Below are positions 54,692 through 63,937 of a stretch of DNA of 64,000 bases, one piece after another. Made by a program: the position numbers and the translations under genes. Where the stretch lies: the NCBI GenBank assembly GCA_003251535.1, contig QKFD01000073.1:1-64000 (forward strand), written 5' to 3'. The stretch is from Chromatiales bacterium (lineage in GTDB: Bacteria > Pseudomonadota > Gammaproteobacteria > Thiohalomonadales > Thiohalomonadaceae). How positions within the stretch are numbered: position 1 is the first letter of the stretch; each line of letters begins with the position of its first letter. The notes below the pieces were generated by a model that was not told where the DNA came from, did no database searches, and worked only from the letters and a program-made list of their open reading frames with translations.

Positions 54692-55768
54692 TCATCCGGT
54701 CTCCTCCACTGCCACCCGCGGTGCCACACCGCACAGCAGCTCATAGGCCATGGTCCCTGCCATCTCGGCCACCTCCTCTACCGGCAGCCCCCGCCCCCAC
54801 AAGATAACCGGATCCCCCACCATTGCCTCGGGTTGCGCACTGAGATCGACGGTGATCATATCCATCGAGACCCGGCCGATGAGGGGCACCCGCTGACCGT
54901 TGACCAGCACCGGGGTACCGCTGGGGGCGTGGCGCGGATAGCCATCACCATAGCCCACTGCCACCACCCCCACCAAGGTCGGTCCTGCACAGCGGTAGGT
55001 GGCGCCGTAGCCGATCGCCTCACCGCGGGCTACGGTGTGGCGGGCGATGAGCCGGGAGGTGAGGGTCATCACCGGGCGTAACCCCTCCGCCTCACCGCGT
55101 CCGCCCAGAAAGGGGGAGACGCCATATAGCATGATCCCCGGTCGCGCCCACTCAACCCGCGCCGCCGGCCAACCGAGCAGACCGGCAGAGTTGGCGATGG
55201 CCCGCTCCCCCGGCAAACCGGCCGTAGCGGCGGCAAAGCGCTCTAGTTGTAGCGGTGTAAGGGGGTCGTCGAGGTCATCGGCACAGGCGAGGTGGGTCAT
55301 GAAGCCCCGTAGCCGGACATCTCCGCGGCAACGCCGCAGCCGCTCCACCACCAGACCCACCTCCTCCGGTGCAAAGCCGAGCCGGTGCATCCCGGTATCC
55401 ACCTTGACCCAGACGGTGATGGGCTGCGCCACCTCGGTCTGCTCCAGGGCCAGCAGCTGCGGCTCGTGGTGCAGATTGGTCTCCAGACCGAGCTGGGCGA
55501 TGAGGGGCAGCTCATCGGCATCGAAGAACCCCTCCAGGAGGACGATGGGCGTGGTGACCCCCACCTCCCGTAACCGCTGCGCCTCCGCCAGGCAGGCAAC
55601 GCCCAGCGCATCGGCGTCACTCAAGGCGTGGCCAATGCGCTCCAGGCCATGGCCATAACCGTTGGCCTTGATGGCGGCCATGATACGGGTGGCGGGGGCA
55701 GCGGCCCGGGCCTGGGCCAGGTTATGGCGGAGGGCAGCGAGATCGATAATGGCACGGGTGGCACGCAT
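54692..55768 (-). CDS. alr: Alanine racemase
   Basis: The 358-residue PLP enzyme has the lysine motif AAIKANGYGHGL (Lys near residue 34) and the catalytic Tyr region GYGATYRCAG, plus VGYGDGYPRH and RVSMDMITVDL. It makes D-alanine for peptidoglycan. The ATG at 55768, five bases after the dnaB stop, is preferred; the frame that starts at 55990 would overlap dnaB. Confidence 0.95.
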   Translation of the reverse strand: MRATRAIIDLAALRHNLAQARAAAPATRIMAAIKANGYGHGLERIGHALSDADALGVACLAEAQRLREVGVTTPIVLLEGFFDADELPLIAQLGLETNLHHEPQLLALEQTEVAQPITVWVKVDTGMHRLGFAPEEVGLVVERLRRCRGDVRLRGFMTHLACADDLDDPLTPLQLERFAAATAGLPGERAIANSAGLLGWPAARVEWARPGIMLYGVSPFLGGRGEAEGLRPVMTLTSRLIARHTVARGEAIGYGATYRCAGPTLVGVVAVGYGDGYPRHAPSGTPVLVNGQRVPLIGRVSMDMITVDLSAQPEAMVGDPVILWGRGLPVEEVAEMAGTMAYELLCGVAPRVAVEETG

Positions 55769-55772
55769 CGGC

Positions 55773-58310
55773 TCACTCGTATTCGCCGCCACCGTAGGCG
55801 CCGGGGGCGAAGTTCTCGAAGCGGGTAAACTGCCCGAGGAAGGTGACGCGGACAGTGCCAATGGGGCCGTTACGCTGCTTGCCGATAATGATCTCCGCCG
55901 TCCCCTTATCGGGACTATCGGGGTTATACACCTCATCGCGGTAGATGAAGATGATGATGTCGGCATCCTGCTCAATGGCGCCCGACTCACGCAGATCGGA
56001 CATCACCGGGCGCTTATTGGGACGCTGCTCCAAGGAGCGATTCAGCTGCGAGAGGGCGACCACAGGACAGCGCAGCTCCTTGGCCAGCGCCTTTAGCGAG
56101 CGGGAGATCTCGGAGATCTCAGTGGCGCGATTCTCCCGCGCACCGCCGGCCACCTGCATCAACTGGAGATAGTCGATGACAATGAGACCGAGCCCCTCGG
56201 GGTGCTCACGGGCCAACCGCCGGGCCCGAGCCCGCAGGTCGGTCGGGGTGAGGGCGGGGGTGTCATCGATAAAGATCTTGGTCTCGGCCAGGATAGAGAC
56301 GGCCGAGGTGAGGCGCGGCCAGTCGTCATCATCCAGCTTGCCGGTGCGCACCCGATGCTGATCGATACGCCCCAGGGAGGACATCATACGCATCGCCAGC
56401 TGCTCACCCGGCATCTCCATGGAGAAGACCGCCACCGGCACCTTGCTGCGGATGGCCGCGTTCTCGGCAATATTCATGGCGAAGGTGGTGTTGTGGACGC
56501 AGATATCGTTGGCAATGAAGTTGTGGCTCTCCGGCACCGTCAGGTCGTAGACCTGTCGCAGCCCCAGCGGCTCGATGGCGCTGATCTCATCCCACAAAAT
56601 ATCACCCGCCTCTCGCCATGGGCTGGCTGCCCCCTCAGCGCTCGCCACTGCCTGGGCTACCGCCGCCTCTTGGCCGAGGATATTGATACTCTCAGCAAAG
56701 CGGCGCAGCGAGCGCGCCTCGCGGAGGGTGATCCGCCACTGGCCAGCCGCCGGCCAACGGGCCGCCACCACGCCAAAACGCAGCAGCAGATGCTGGATCT
56801 GGCCGGCTAACGGCTCGCTAGGAGTGGTCAGCGCGATCTCTGCCCTCTCAACCGCTACCTCTCCAGCGCAGGCCCACAGACGGTTGAGCAACAGCGCCAG
56901 CTGCGGCTCCGGCAGTTGGAAGAGGGGGGCCGGGAGGCGGGCCTCAGGCCCCCCCACCGCCCCTATCTCCAAGCGTTCCAACCACTCGCCCCACCCCTCC
57001 CGCGGCGCGGGTTCCACGGCCTCATCGAGGTAGTGCTCTATAGCGACGGCCACCGCCGCGGCGGGACCACGGGCGGCTGGCTGCCAGCGCTGAGGGGCGG
57101 CCGGCCGAGCGGCAACCGGCTCCAGCCATAGCTCCGGCACACCCTCACGTCCGTGCTGGTGGTGTATCACCTGCAAACCACCGAAGGCCTGCGCCGCCTC
57201 GCGGAAGGCGTGCTGCACCGGTGGCGCCGCGTGGCGCAACCCATACTGCCGATCCGTCACTACCCCTCCCCCGCATAGGCAGGCGAGCAGGGTGATCTCG
57301 CACTCCCGCATCGGCTGACGCCCAAATACCGGCAGGCGCTGGGGCAGGGCAATGGCCTCCCCCACGGAGAGTTCTGCCAACGGGCGCCACCCCGCGGTGG
57401 TGAGGAAGGGGTGGCTGGCGGTGGTCGCCACACTGCGTCCCAGGCGAGTGGTTACCCGAAATACCGGCTTCAGGCCATCATCGACATAGGCTGAGGGAGA
57501 GGTGAACTGGAGCTGCAACGCCCCGTCCAGGGTCAACAGTCGCGCCTGCCGGCGGCGGTAGATGGCCTCGATGGTCTCGACCCGGCCATCCTCCAACACC
57601 AGCTCGGTACCCGCCTCAACACACTTACCCATAGAGGGGCGACCCGCAACGATGATGAGATCGGAGCGCTGCAAGCCGGAGGTCTTCTCATCGAAGTCGG
57701 CAAAACCGGAGGGGATCCCGGTGATCGCCTCATCGCGCTGGAATAGCTGGTCGATCTTGTCCACCGCCGCCACCAGCAGGTCACGCATGGCGACAAACCC
57801 CTTGCGTGAACGGGCGCTCTGATCGGCGATCTCGAACACCCGCTTCTCGGCATCATCCAGCAGCTCCTGGACTGTGCGCCCATTGGGGTTAAAGGCGCTA
57901 TCCGCCACCTCGTTGGCGATGGAGATAAGCTGCCGCAACACCGAGCGCTCCCGCACGATAGCGGCGTATGACTTGATGTTAGCGGCGCTTGGGGTGTTGT
58001 TGGCGAGGGAGGCGAGATAGGCGGGGCCGCCGATGTTATCCAGTTCGCCGTTGGCGTCTAGCCACTCCGCCAGGGTGACCACATCAAACGGGCTATCCCG
58101 TTCCGAGAGCTTTTTGATGGCGGTGAAGATGAGCCGGTGATCGCGGCGGTAGAAGTCCACCTCCGTGACCAGATCGGCGACGCGATCCCAGGCCCCATTG
58201 TCGAGCATGAGACCGCCCAAGACCGCCTGCTCCGCCTCCAGCGAGTGGGGGGGGACCTTTAACGCGGCGGTGGCCGCATCAAACTCGGGCGCAACGATGG
58301 GCTCTTGCAT
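55773..58310 (-). CDS. dnaB: Replicative DNA helicase DnaB, interrupted by an intein
   Basis: The 845-codon frame is 378 codons longer than normal. The first 229 residues give the DnaB N-terminal domain and the core up to GRPSMGK, the P-loop. The reading then enters an intein at Cys230 and resumes at Thr608 (TTFAMNIAENAA), followed by FSMEMPGEQLAMRM, YLQLM, LSQLNRSLEQR and IIIGKQRNGPIG. Removal of the insert gives 467 residues, close to E. coli DnaB (471). The splice must occur for the helicase to work, because the insert splits the ATP-binding loop. It sits between rplI and alr in conserved order. Confidence 0.97.
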   Translation of the reverse strand: MQEPIVAPEFDAATAALKVPPHSLEAEQAVLGGLMLDNGAWDRVADLVTEVDFYRRDHRLIFTAIKKLSERDSPFDVVTLAEWLDANGELDNIGGPAYLASLANNTPSAANIKSYAAIVRERSVLRQLISIANEVADSAFNPNGRTVQELLDDAEKRVFEIADQSARSRKGFVAMRDLLVAAVDKIDQLFQRDEAITGIPSGFADFDEKTSGLQRSDLIIVAGRPSMGKCVEAGTELVLEDGRVETIEAIYRRRQARLLTLDGALQLQFTSPSAYVDDGLKPVFRVTTRLGRSVATTASHPFLTTAGWRPLAELSVGEAIALPQRLPVFGRQPMRECEITLLACLCGGGVVTDRQYGLRHAAPPVQHAFREAAQAFGGLQVIHHQHGREGVPELWLEPVAARPAAPQRWQPAARGPAAAVAVAIEHYLDEAVEPAPREGWGEWLERLEIGAVGGPEARLPAPLFQLPEPQLALLLNRLWACAGEVAVERAEIALTTPSEPLAGQIQHLLLRFGVVAARWPAAGQWRITLREARSLRRFAESINILGQEAAVAQAVASAEGAASPWREAGDILWDEISAIEPLGLRQVYDLTVPESHNFIANDICVHNTTFAMNIAENAAIRSKVPVAVFSMEMPGEQLAMRMMSSLGRIDQHRVRTGKLDDDDWPRLTSAVSILAETKIFIDDTPALTPTDLRARARRLAREHPEGLGLIVIDYLQLMQVAGGARENRATEISEISRSLKALAKELRCPVVALSQLNRSLEQRPNKRPVMSDLRESGAIEQDADIIIFIYRDEVYNPDSPDKGTAEIIIGKQRNGPIGTVRVTFLGQFTRFENFAPGAYGGGEYE
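56490..57623 (-). mobile_element. DnaB intein with degenerate LAGLIDADG endonuclease
   Basis: The insert is 378 codons, from Cys230 to Asn607 of the precursor. Splicing residues are intact: Cys1, block B T68-A-S-H71, and the C-terminal VHN with Thr as the +1 residue. The endonuclease region is recognisable (QIQHLLLRFGVVA is a typical late DOD block). However, the two LAGLIDADG helices read LLACLCGGGVV (intein 112-122) and LLNRLWACAGEV (245-256): Gly119 and Ala253 stand where the catalytic Asp residues belong. The element has probably lost homing but kept splicing. It is inserted in the P-loop between Lys and Thr, a known type of DnaB insertion site. Confidence 0.92.
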
Positions 58311-58379
58311 GAGGGCGCTGTGGCCTCCAGTGCGTCAATGAGCGGTGGCTATCGCAACCTGCGCGGCCATAGGCAGGGA

Positions 58380-58407
58380 GACGGCCGTACCCGGGGGCAC
58401 GGCCGTC
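58380..58407 (-). terminator. Hairpin between rplI and dnaB
   Basis: GACGGCCGT and ACGGCCGTC form a perfect 9-bp stem with a 10-base loop, nine bases past the rplI stop on the minus strand. No T run follows, so partial termination or attenuation is the likely role. Confidence 0.5.
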
Positions 58408-58416
58408 AGGAGGGGG

Positions 58417-58866
58417 TTACTGCGCAACGATATTGACGACGATGTTCTGGGCCACATCGCTGTGGAAGGAGATCTCCACCTCGTACTCACCCACAAACCG
58501 CAGCGGCCCTTCCGGCAGATGCACTTCGCGCTTCTCCACCTCAAGACCAGCGGCGCAGATCGCATCGGCGACATCGGAGGCGCCTACGGAGCCAAACAGC
58601 TTGCCGCCGTCACCCGCCATCTGGGTGATGGTGATGCTGCCAAGCTCGCTCAGCTTGTCGGCACGGGCCTGGGCATCGGCGACAGCTGCGGCTGCGGCCT
58701 TCTCCAGCTCGGCCCGGCGCGCCTCAAACTTGGCCAGGTTATCGGCCGTAGCCATCACCGCCTTACCACGCGGGATGAGGAAATTGCGGCCGTAACCGGC
58801 CTTCACTTTGATGGTCTCACCCAGGTTACCCAGGTTGCGCACCTTTTCGAGCAGGATAACTTCCAT
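58417..58866 (-). CDS. rplI: 50S ribosomal protein L9
   Basis: The 149-residue protein begins [20 protein letters not shown] and has [14 protein letters not shown] and a C-terminal RNA-binding domain ([14 protein letters not shown]). The length is that of E. coli L9. It is in the conserved rpsF-priB-rpsR-rplI series. Confidence 0.97.
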   Translation of the reverse strand: MEVILLEKVRNLGNLGETIKVKAGYGRNFLIPRGKAVMATADNLAKFEARRAELEKAAAAAVADAQARADKLSELGSITITQMAGDGGKLFGSVGASDVADAICAAGLEVEKREVHLPEGPLRFVGEYEVEISFHSDVAQNIVVNIVAQ

Positions 58867-58902
58867 CTTGCACCTCAGTTAGTAGGGGTCATCGGCGCCC
58901 CT

Positions 58903-59826
58903 TCAGACATCGTCCCGCGCGCCGAAGAAAACCCGAAAATCGAACCAGTTGTCTAGCGCCCCCGCGAGTATCAGCAGCAGCACGGTCTGCGGCATCAGCA
59001 CGATGAGCGTGTACATCCCGATGAGCCAACCACGGCCGCCACCACTATGCGCCACCAGCCCATGGACTACGGCAATGCCCTGCAACAGCGGCAGCGTGGC
59101 GCCAGCAATGAGGATATTGCCTGCCAACAGTGCCATCCATCCCCCCTCTGCGGCGGAGATCGCCAGCAGCACTAGGACCAGGATGGCAAAGGGCCGCCCC
59201 AGCCGCAGCTGGCGGAACTCCTGCCCGAACCCACCGGGGTTGTAGAGGAGTGCCTGCCACCAACGGGCCAACAGCAGCATCATGGCGATGGCAAACAGCA
59301 GGGCCCAACCGACAAATCCCGCCATGAAGGGGGCCATGGCAACCAGCCCCTGCTCCATCTGCTGCACCTGCGGCGAGGTCTGCTCCATCGGCGCCAGGGC
59401 GCTGGTGACCAGCCGACCCCACCAGGCAACCGGGTCATCCCCCGCAGCGGCATGTAACCCCACTACGGTGGCCAAGCTCAGCAGCCCGGCCAACAACAAC
59501 GACCGGCTTGGTGCCTCGGTACGGCGCAGATTGCCGCCGATGATCAACAGCGGGCCCCAGGCCATCAGCACCATCGCCAAGGCCAGGCTGATCCCCTGCG
59601 TCAGGTCATGGGGGGGGAGGACTACGCCCACCACCATGACCGCGACCATCGCCCGCCAGACCACCTGCCAGCCGGCCTGACGCCCTCGGGCAAGAGTCAC
59701 CAGACCAACGGCAGCACCACTCACAATCCAGAGCGGTGCCACCATGACACCCAGCAGCCCGAACAGGACCGTAATGAAGGCAGCCTGGGCCGGCCCCCGC
59801 ATCACATAGTTAGCGAGCGCTCTCAT
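58903..59826 (-). CDS. DUF2232 family membrane protein
   Basis: The 307-residue protein has about eight membrane helices (AAFITVLFGLLGVMVAPLW, VVWRAMVAVMVVGVVLPP, FMAGFVGWALLFAIAMMLLLA, PFAILVLVLLAISAAE, and later segments). It resembles the YybS/DUF2232 family, which is found between rpsR and rplI in many bacteria outside the enterics. Its function is not established. The conserved WWQALLYNPGGFGQEF loop is typical. Confidence 0.82.
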   Translation of the reverse strand: MRALANYVMRGPAQAAFITVLFGLLGVMVAPLWIVSGAAVGLVTLARGRQAGWQVVWRAMVAVMVVGVVLPPHDLTQGISLALAMVLMAWGPLLIIGGNLRRTEAPSRSLLLAGLLSLATVVGLHAAAGDDPVAWWGRLVTSALAPMEQTSPQVQQMEQGLVAMAPFMAGFVGWALLFAIAMMLLLARWWQALLYNPGGFGQEFRQLRLGRPFAILVLVLLAISAAEGGWMALLAGNILIAGATLPLLQGIAVVHGLVAHSGGGRGWLIGMYTLIVLMPQTVLLLILAGALDNWFDFRVFFGARDDV

Positions 59827-59926
59827 GGGTCAACATCCTCTCCTCGGCAGCGCTGCGAATTCTAGCTGGAAAAGGTGATCCTTCCCCGCTAACAACCGCC
59901 TTGCCCTCCGAAGGAGGCGTACCCGC

Positions 59927-60154
59927 TTACTTATGGGAGTCGGAGTAGGGCAGCAGCGCCAGGTAGCGGGCCCGCTTAACGGCGGCAGCCAGCTGACGCT
60001 GATAGCGCGCCTTGGTGCCGGTAATACGGCTCGGCACAATCTTGCCCGTCTCGGTGATGTAGTTCTTCAGGGTGGCGAGATCCTTGTAATCGATCTCCTT
60101 CACCTTCTCAGCGGTGAAGCGGCAGAACTTCTTGCGACGAAAGAAACGAGACAT
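59927..60154 (-). CDS. rpsR: 30S ribosomal protein S18
   Basis: The 75-residue protein begins [20 protein letters not shown] and continues [26 protein letters not shown] in two conserved parts, ending [14 protein letters not shown]. This is the standard S18, which pairs with S6 on the 30S platform. Confidence 0.97.
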   Translation of the reverse strand: MSRFFRRKKFCRFTAEKVKEIDYKDLATLKNYITETGKIVPSRITGTKARYQRQLAAAVKRARYLALLPYSDSHK

Positions 60155-60165
60155 CGTAGCTATCC

Positions 60166-60480
60166 TCAGTCGTGTTGCCGTTCACCCCGCCCGATGGTCT
60201 CGGCATGGATGACAAGACGTCGCTCGTGGCGGTGGTCGGAACGGCTCAAAAACCCGGTGATTCGTACCCAATCGCCCACGTTGAGCGCTTGCGCTTGGGA
60301 GGCCAGGGGTTCACCACAGGCCACCACTTGCAGCTCGCAGCTCACCAGACGCTCCCGACCCGCCTCTAGGCGGCGTGAGCGGTGGTGCAGACGAAAGCGA
60401 ACGATGGGGATACCCGCTGGCGTGACGCGGCGCTCGGTCGTTTCGACCAGCTCACCCGCGATGGCCAGGCGGTTCTCCAC
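60166..60480 (-). CDS. priB: Primosomal replication protein PriB
   Basis: The 104-residue protein is a single OB fold of the PriB/SSB type ([50 protein letters not shown]). The position between rpsF and rpsR confirms the identity. It helps reload DnaB at stalled forks, and dnaB lies further along the same strand. Confidence 0.92.
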   Translation of the reverse strand: MENRLAIAGELVETTERRVTPAGIPIVRFRLHHRSRRLEAGRERLVSCELQVVACGEPLASQAQALNVGDWVRITGFLSRSDHRHERRLVIHAETIGRGERQHD

Positions 60481-60483
60481 CCT

Positions 60484-60936
60484 TTACTCAGCGGCCTCGT
60501 CGGCCTCCTCTTCTGAAGCAGAGCGGCGCTCGCTGCGCTCCTCACGATCTTCGCGGTCACCACGATCTTCGCGGTCACCACGGTCGCCGCGATCTTCACG
60601 ATCACCCCGCTCTTCGTCGCGGGACTTCACCAGCGGCGAGGGCTCGGTGACGGCCTCATCACGGGCGATGGTGAGGTGGCGAATAACGGCGTCGTTGAAG
60701 CGGAAGGCAGACTCCAGCTCCTCCATGGTGCTGACGCTGCACTCGATGTTCATGAGCACGTAATGGGCCTTATGCACCTTATTAATGGTGTAGGCCAGCT
60801 GACGACGCCCCCAATCTTCGAGGCGGTGGATACGGCCTTCGGCCGCTTCGATGGTCGAGCGGTAACGCTCGATCATGGCGGGAACCTGCTCGCTCTGGTC
60901 CGGGTGGACCAGAAACACGATCTCATAGTGACGCAT
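60484..60936 (-). CDS. rpsF: 30S ribosomal protein S6 with a long charged tail
   Basis: The 150-residue protein begins [19 protein letters not shown] and has the S6 fold ([27 protein letters not shown] in two parts). After about residue 105 it carries an Arg/Asp/Glu tail of DRED and DRGD repeats, then an acidic end ([12 protein letters not shown]). E. coli S6 is glutamylated on an acidic C-terminus; this tail is longer and alternates basic and acidic residues. AAGGAG precedes the ATG. It is the first gene of the minus-strand run. Confidence 0.95.
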   Translation of the reverse strand: MRHYEIVFLVHPDQSEQVPAMIERYRSTIEAAEGRIHRLEDWGRRQLAYTINKVHKAHYVLMNIECSVSTMEELESAFRFNDAVIRHLTIARDEAVTEPSPLVKSRDEERGDREDRGDRGDREDRGDREDREERSERRSASEEEADEAAE

Positions 60937-61169
60937 TGTGGCTCCTTACGGATTGGACAGCCCCGACGGTGTGGTCGGAGCAAGGAGTGGGCGGCCCAAG
61001 GAGGGCCGCGAAAACGGCGAATTCTATCGGCCTGCACTAGATGGCGCAAGCGATACCGTAGATGAAAATCGACATAGACCACATCTCCCCCGCTCTTCCC
61101 CCCTTGGAGGCGATAAAGGGCCCATTGCCCCCTCCCCGAACCCCCCTATCCGGGCTAATCTTTACCTCC

Positions 61170-61601
61170 ATGCGCCAGATACTCCTCTCCCTACCCCTGC
61201 TTGCCGCCACCACCGCCGCGGCCGAACCCCTGCCGGCAACGGTTGACTACATGCTCCTGGGGCGCCCACTGCGGCTCCTACTGGCCGACTCTCCTGAAGA
61301 GTGGACCCGCGGCCTCTCTGGTGAACTGCCACCAGGTCGCTATGACGGCATGTTGTTCCGCTTCCCCACCAGCCAGCCGCGCAAGTTCTGGAATCGCAAG
61401 ACCCGCGTCCCCCTCACGCTCTACTGGTTAGAGGGCGACCAGGTGATCGGCTATGCCCGCCTCCCCCCGGAGCGCCCGGGCAGCTCGCCCATCACCGTCA
61501 GTTCACCCGGTCCGGCGAATGGCGTAGTGGAGGTGATAGAGCAGCCCCAGGCGGCGGCCAAACTGACCACGCCCCTGCTGCGCGTGGGAGAAACCCCCTA
61601 A
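61170..61601 (+). CDS. DUF192 family exported protein
   Basis: The 143-residue protein has a signal peptide (ILLSLPLLAATTAAAEP) and the DUF192 pattern (TRGLSGELPPGRYDGMLFRF, RKTRVPLTLYWLEGDQVIGYA). The family is widespread and its function is not established. The ATG at 61170 places the signal peptide at the N-terminus, although its Shine-Dalgarno is weak; an ATG at 61062 is in frame. Its stop overlaps the stop of the convergent kinase gene by four bases. Confidence 0.72.
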   Translation: MRQILLSLPLLAATTAAAEPLPATVDYMLLGRPLRLLLADSPEEWTRGLSGELPPGRYDGMLFRFPTSQPRKFWNRKTRVPLTLYWLEGDQVIGYARLPPERPGSSPITVSSPGPANGVVEVIEQPQAAAKLTTPLLRVGETP

Positions 61602-63016
61602 GCCCCATCCACCGCCAAAGGGAGCCGGATCTCCACTTGGAGACCGCCGCCGGGACGCTGGCGGGCAGTGATCTCCCCCCCATGGGCCTCCACCGCCCGC
61701 CGGGCGATGGCCAGCCCTAGGCCATAGCCATCGCCGCCGCCAGCGCTACGGAAGAACGGATCGAAGATCAGCGATAGCTCCGCCTCGCCCACCCCAGGAC
61801 CGCGGTCACTGACCCGCAGACAGAACGCCCGCCCCTCCGCGGCCAGCTCCGCCTCCATCTGGATCGGCCCGCCCGCCACGGCGTACTTCACCGCGTTGCG
61901 CACCACATTTTCCATCGCCCGCGCTAACAGCTCCTGCCGTCCCCAGAGGGTGGCCCGTCCACTCCCGCTATAGCGCACCTCACCACCATAGGCCTGGGCT
62001 TCATACTGGGCATCGGCGGCCACCTCCTCCGCCAGGGCAAATAGATCCACCTCTTCCGGCGGCATCCCCTCGGTCTTCGACTCCAAGCGCGCCAAAGTCA
62101 GCAGCTCCCCCACCAGTTGATCGAGCCGCCCCGCCTCCTGCTCGATACGCTCAATCGCTGCCCCCTGCTGGCCTGGTGCCTGATGGGCCAGGCCGATGGC
62201 CGCCTGCATCCGCGCCAGCGGTGAGCGCAACTCGTGGGAGACGTCGTGGAACAACCGCCGCTGGGCGCCGATGAGCGCCTGTAGCCGAGTCGCCATGCGG
62301 TCATACTCCCGCCCGAGATCGGCAATCTCATCCCGCCGTCGCCCCAGCAGCGGCTCCACCCGTAGCGCAAGATCACCCGCCGCTGCGGCATCAAAGGCGT
62401 GGCGTAAGTGGCGTACCGGTCGGGTGAGATACCAGGCCAACAGGGCGCTAAATAGGAGACTGGCCACCAGCCCGATGACCAACGGTAACCAGGGGGAGAG
62501 CGGCCCCCCAGGTGGATGGTGGTGGCCTCCAACAGGCGGCAGAGGCGGCCCGGCACGCTCCAGGCCCCCACTCCCCGGCGGCGGCGGCGGCAGTACCGCC
62601 GCCGCCGCTGCGGCCTCACCGATGGGGACAAACAGCAGATAGCTATCACCGGAGGCGAGGACCACCCGCCGAGCGGCCCGGCGGGGATCGGCGGAGTCGG
62701 CCAGGTAACCGGCATCGGCCACTGTCGCCGGGGTGATCGGGCGCCCCAACAGCTCATTGCCGGCGGCATCGACCACGTAGAGGGGAAATGGCCCCTCCCA
62801 CTCTTGCAGCAGCTCACGCAGTGGCTCTACCCCTGCCGCCGCCAACACCGCCGCGCCACTGCGCACCACCAGGGTCGGCGGCCCGCCTACGGCCACCGCC
62901 AGCGTCTCCTGGGGGGCGTTATCACGATGGATCCAGACCGCCACCCCCACCCCAAAGGCGACGGCAATAAGGGAGAGCCAGAAGGCAAAAAAGAGTTTCC
63001 AGAAGAGCCGCCCCAC
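61598..63016 (-). CDS. CpxA-like envelope-stress sensor kinase
   Basis: The 472-residue protein has an N-terminal helix (FFAFWLSLIAVAFGVGVAVW), a periplasmic domain (about residues 35-155), a second helix (WLPLVIGLVASLLFSALLAWYL), HAMP and a kinase core. His261 is in VSHELRSPLARM, the N box is NVVRNAVKY, then DRGPGVGEAE and GYGLGLAIARRAVE. This is the CpxA/EnvZ-type plan. The GTG at 63016 has GGAG seven bases upstream and lies four bases after the response-regulator stop. CpxA is the best guess because of the divergent gene at 63938. Confidence 0.82.
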   Translation of the reverse strand: MGRLFWKLFFAFWLSLIAVAFGVGVAVWIHRDNAPQETLAVAVGGPPTLVVRSGAAVLAAAGVEPLRELLQEWEGPFPLYVVDAAGNELLGRPITPATVADAGYLADSADPRRAARRVVLASGDSYLLFVPIGEAAAAAAVLPPPPPGSGGLERAGPPLPPVGGHHHPPGGPLSPWLPLVIGLVASLLFSALLAWYLTRPVRHLRHAFDAAAAGDLALRVEPLLGRRRDEIADLGREYDRMATRLQALIGAQRRLFHDVSHELRSPLARMQAAIGLAHQAPGQQGAAIERIEQEAGRLDQLVGELLTLARLESKTEGMPPEEVDLFALAEEVAADAQYEAQAYGGEVRYSGSGRATLWGRQELLARAMENVVRNAVKYAVAGGPIQMEAELAAEGRAFCLRVSDRGPGVGEAELSLIFDPFFRSAGGGDGYGLGLAIARRAVEAHGGEITARQRPGGGLQVEIRLPLAVDGA

Positions 63017-63020
63017 GGCG

Positions 63021-63710
63021 TCACTCCTTCGCCAGCTGATAGCCGAGCCCACGCACCGTGAGGATCCAGGCGGCCCCGCCCTCTCGCTCCCCCAGCTTGT
63101 GACGGATGCTGCTCATGTGGACATCGATGCTCCGGTCAAATCGGGCCAGCGGCCGCCCCAGCGCCTGCTCCGACAGATCCCCCTTAGTCACCGGCCGCCC
63201 GGCGTGGCGGGCCAGCAGCTCCAGAAGGTTGAACTCCGTGCTGGTGAGGGCCAGCGGCTCGCCCCGCAGTGCCGCGGTACGGCGCTGGGGCCAGAGGGTG
63301 AGGCCATCGACGGTGATGGCATTGGCCTCCTCATCCTCATCCCCCCCCGCTTGGGTGCGGCGCAGGATGGCGCGGATCCGCGCCACCAGCTCGCGCGGGG
63401 TACAGGGTTTGGGCACATAGTCATCGGCCCCCAGCTCCAGCCCGACAATGCGATCAACATCGTCGCCCCGGGCGGTGAGCATCAACACCGGCACCCGGCT
63501 CTCGCGGCGGATCAGGCCGAGCGCCTCGATCCCCCCCATGCCGGGCATCATCACATCCAACACCACCAGGGCGTAGCGACCGGAGAGCGCCTCGCGGACC
63601 CCCTGTTCACCACTGTGTACCACGGTGGCCTCAAACCCCTCATGGGAGAGATAGGACTGGAGCATGGACGCTAATACAGCGTCGTCATCGACTAGCAGGA
63701 TCTGGGTCAT
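63021..63710 (-). CDS. CpxR-like OmpR-family response regulator
   Basis: The 229-residue protein has a receiver (VDDDAVLASMLQSYL, with Asp52 in VVLDVMMPGMGG, and TARGDDVDRIVGLELGADDYVPKP in two parts) and a winged-helix output domain (LTSTEFNLLELLARHAGRPV, DRSIDVHMSSIRHKLG). The start at 63710 begins the receiver as MTQILLVDDD; an upstream in-frame ATG at 63803 is not needed. It precedes the kinase gene and faces a gene starting at 63938. Confidence 0.87.
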   Translation of the reverse strand: MTQILLVDDDAVLASMLQSYLSHEGFEATVVHSGEQGVREALSGRYALVVLDVMMPGMGGIEALGLIRRESRVPVLMLTARGDDVDRIVGLELGADDYVPKPCTPRELVARIRAILRRTQAGGDEDEEANAITVDGLTLWPQRRTAALRGEPLALTSTEFNLLELLARHAGRPVTKGDLSEQALGRPLARFDRSIDVHMSSIRHKLGEREGGAAWILTVRGLGYQLAKE

Positions 63711-63937
63711 CACACCACCAACAGCGGGAGTAAGGAGGGGCGCTAACGGGCTGCGCGCCAAGGCAGATGTGGGGCCGATTTTACCGCTGTAAAACCGCTG
63801 CAACTTGCGCCATCCCCTGGACTTTACACACCTTTACCTCCCCCTGACGGCGCTTTACCTGGTCGCCGTCGATGATGGCATCGTCGCCAAAACGCGGCGC
63901 ACTCCAACTCTCTAGCCACCCTTTAGGAGTCCGACCC

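Noticed and set aside
57145-57390. A second gene nested in the intein region
   Set aside because: The short frame is out of phase with the intein and has no endonuclease or other motif.
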